Below, piece after piece: positions 61,442-64,000 of a stretch of DNA of 64,000 nucleotides (position 1 is its first letter; the number at the start of each line of letters is the position of its first letter). Source of the DNA: an uncultured Bacilli bacterium. GTDB taxonomy: Bacteria > Bacillota_I > Bacilli_A > RF39 > UBA660. The stretch is taken from assembly GCA_934098705.1 (NCBI GenBank), contig CAKOPC010000003.1:96844-160843 (forward strand), written 5' to 3'. A program made the translations under genes and the position numbers. The notes beneath the pieces are model-generated. The model saw only the letters and a program-made list of their open reading frames with translations, had not been told where the DNA came from and did no database searches.

Positions 61442-62648
61442 ATCTTTTGAAAACATAATATTTTTTCTTGCCACGTCTTATAATATTATACGCTCTATTA
61501 TTATCTATGATGAAGTTTTCATCATTTATAACATCCCCATTTAAGGAAATTGCATTATTATTTAAAAATTCACGTGCTTCTCTTTTTGATGAAGCAATAT
61601 TATTATCCACTAAAATATCAATAATTGATTTGTTTTCTAATTTTAATATATTAAATCCTTTAAAGGCAATTTCTATTTCATCATCTGTTAAATCCTTTAT
61701 ATTTCCTGAAAATAAACAATTTGAAATATTTAAAGCTTTGGTATACTCTTCTTCACCATGAACAAATGTAATTACAAATTGTGCTAATTTTTGCTGTGCA
61801 TATCTTTTTTCTGGATTTTCAAAGTGTATCTTTTCTATTTCTTCAATTTCTTCTTTAGTATAAAATGTTAATTTTTTTAAATAATCTATGATGATGCTAT
61901 CTGCTGTATTAATTAAATATTGATAAAGTTCATAAGAGGAAGTTTTATTTTTATCAAGCCATAGAGCATTTCCTTCTGTTTTACCAAACTTAACACCATT
62001 TGCATCTAAAACAAGTGGCATAGTAAGTCCATATAATTCAACGTCAAATTTTTTTCTTGCAAGTTCTATACCAGTTGTTATATTGCCCCATTGGTCTGAA
62101 CCTGCAACCTGCAAAGTAACACCTTTAGTTTCATACAAATGTAAAAAATCCATAGCTTGCATTAACATATAAGAAAATTCACAATAGGTTATACCTTCAC
62201 TCATTCTTCTTTTTATTATATCCTTATCAAGCATATAGTTAACATTTATATATTTACCATAATCTCTAAAAAAATCTATAAAGTTAATATCTTTAGCCCA
62301 ATCATAGTTGTTAACAACTTCAAATTTAAATATATTTTTAGCCTGATTAGTTAATCCTTCAACATTATGTGCCACTTGTTCTTTTGTAATCATTGGTCTT
62401 TCTTTAGAAGGCTTTGGATCTCCAATTAAACCTGTTGCTCCTCCAATTAGTAGAATAGGTTTATGTCCGTATTTTGCAAGCCTACTTGCTATTAAAAATG
62501 AACTAAAATGTCCAATGTGCATTGAATCGGCAGTTGGATCAGTTCCAATATAAAATGTTAATTTTTCATTATTAAGTTTATCTTTTAATTCAATATTACT
62601 TATATCCTTAATTAAACCTCTGTAAATTAAATCCTCATATAAATTCAT
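61440..62648 (-). CDS. tyrS: Tyrosyl-tRNA synthetase
   Basis: Charges tRNA-Tyr. The 402-residue length fits bacterial TyrRS. Class I motifs are the HIGH box in DSMHIGHFSSF and the KMSKS-equivalent in VKFGKTEGNALW; QAMDFLHLYE and GSDQWGNITTGIEL bind tyrosine and AMP. A C-terminal S4 domain (SKREAREFLNNNAISLNGD) binds the tRNA long variable arm. The ATG at 62648 follows GGGGAT. A TATAAT box lies at 62751-62746. No T-box is found in its leader, unlike thrS. Confidence 0.96.
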   Translation of the reverse strand: MNLYEDLIYRGLIKDISNIELKDKLNNEKLTFYIGTDPTADSMHIGHFSSFLIASRLAKYGHKPILLIGGATGLIGDPKPSKERPMITKEQVAHNVEGLTNQAKNIFKFEVVNNYDWAKDINFIDFFRDYGKYINVNYMLDKDIIKRRMSEGITYCEFSYMLMQAMDFLHLYETKGVTLQVAGSDQWGNITTGIELARKKFDVELYGLTMPLVLDANGVKFGKTEGNALWLDKNKTSSYELYQYLINTADSIIIDYLKKLTFYTKEEIEEIEKIHFENPEKRYAQQKLAQFVITFVHGEEEYTKALNISNCLFSGNIKDLTDDEIEIAFKGFNILKLENKSIIDILVDNNIASSKREAREFLNNNAISLNGDVINDENFIIDNNRAYNIIRRGKKKYYVFKR

Positions 62649-62834
62649 AATCCCCAATACATAATCAATTCTTTTGTAATGATTAATCCTTTCTTTTGAT
62701 TTTTATATTTAAATAAAATATTTTTATTTATCAAAATATAAGTATATTATACAATAAATATTATTTAAAGTCACTAAATTATAAGTTAATTATAAATAAA
62801 TTAATAAATAAAAATATTTTATAACAAAAAAAAA

Positions 62835-62938
62835 CTTTGCAACGTCCTATTTTCGCTTTCACTATCGTCGGCGCTGAAGTGCTTAACTGCTGGGTTCGGG
62901 ATGGGACCAGGTGTATCCACTTCGCTATAGTCACAAAG
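62835..62938 (-). rRNA. rrf: 5S ribosomal RNA
   Basis: Minus strand contains the conserved 5S core (ACACCTGGTCCCATCCCGAAC, AGTTAAGCACTTCAGCGCC, TAGGACGTTGC). The ends are set by the closing stem CTTTG/CAAAG, and a T-run follows the 3' end. It lies ~70 bases after 23S, the normal 23S-5S order. End positions are accurate to a few bases. Confidence 0.95.
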
Positions 62939-63010
62939 AAAGTTTAGAGAAATTATTCTCTGAAAACTAAGATAATGTATAAATCAAAATATTATTACAT
63001 TTATTAAACA

Positions 63011-64000
<990 letters not shown>

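Noticed and set aside
62649..62834. Possible T-box leader for tyrS.
   Set aside because: No GGTACCGCG-type core or terminator hairpin is found between the 5S gene and tyrS.

Overview
The window is about 64 kb of very AT-rich chromosome from a low-GC Gram-positive bacterium, most likely an uncultured anaerobic, gut-type member of the Bacilli. The evidence is a Firmicutes gene order (ireB-ruvX-yrzB-mltG-trmR-trhP1-trhP2-greA, as in Bacillus), a T-box leader on thrS, a CIRCE operator on clpB, consensus SigA promoters (often extended -10 TGnTATAAT), strong AGGAGG ribosome binding sites and the spore-coat-type cotJ genes. TGA is used as a stop codon (for example at the ends of the genes at 21171 and 6034), so the code is standard and not the mycoplasma code. 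I see no phage, insertion sequence or CRISPR.

Layout. 1-7.5 kb: a type VII secretion (T7SSb) operon on the minus strand, read from a strong promoter at 7452-7480 through several WXG100 proteins, an EsaB-like protein, two wall hydrolases with helical (WXG-like) N-termini, and EssC, which runs off the left edge. 7.5-18 kb: a FemABX-like wall enzyme, a large membrane-anchored Big/Ig protein, proS, a tail-anchored coiled-coil protein, the queuosine genes queA and tgt, and an NlpC/P60 wall hydrolase. 18.1-24.1 kb: a five-gene operon with overlapping ends encoding a thioester/CnaB pilin-like adhesin, a sortase and an ABC transporter with two ATPases and one FtsX-type permease. It is preceded by an intergenic region rich in dyads. 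24.4-29.5 kb: typA, trmL, a thioredoxin-like membrane protein and thrS. 29.5-49.2 kb: two very large surface proteins that share an N-terminal domain flank the greA-ireB wobble-modification/mltG cluster, a rhomboid protease, an XRE membrane regulator, an exported bactofilin-like protein, heat-shock clpB, a PLP lyase and an SDR reductase.

49.3-62.7 kb: rubrerythrin, a glucosaminidase-like protein, a HAD hydrolase, a 43-residue basic protein, a flavoprotein, Mn-dependent pyrophosphatase with CBS domains, tex, tRNA-His, a cotJA/cotJB-like fusion with cotJC, a standalone Clp-D1-type AAA+ protein with a membrane partner, and tyrS. The right edge carries 5S rRNA and the 3' third of 23S rRNA, also on the minus strand.

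Taken together, much of the accessory content concerns the cell envelope: a secretion system with its own peptidoglycan hydrolases, sortase-anchored adhesin, wall cross-bridge enzyme and large Ig-like surface proteins. The rest is housekeeping translation and tRNA modification. The most interesting leads are the T7SS hydrolases, the adhesin-sortase-ABC operon with its regulatory intergenic region, the shared N-terminal domain of the large surface proteins, the D1-only AAA+ pair, and an orphan strong promoter at 51938-51966 followed by a hairpin. All functions are inferred from sequence reading only.
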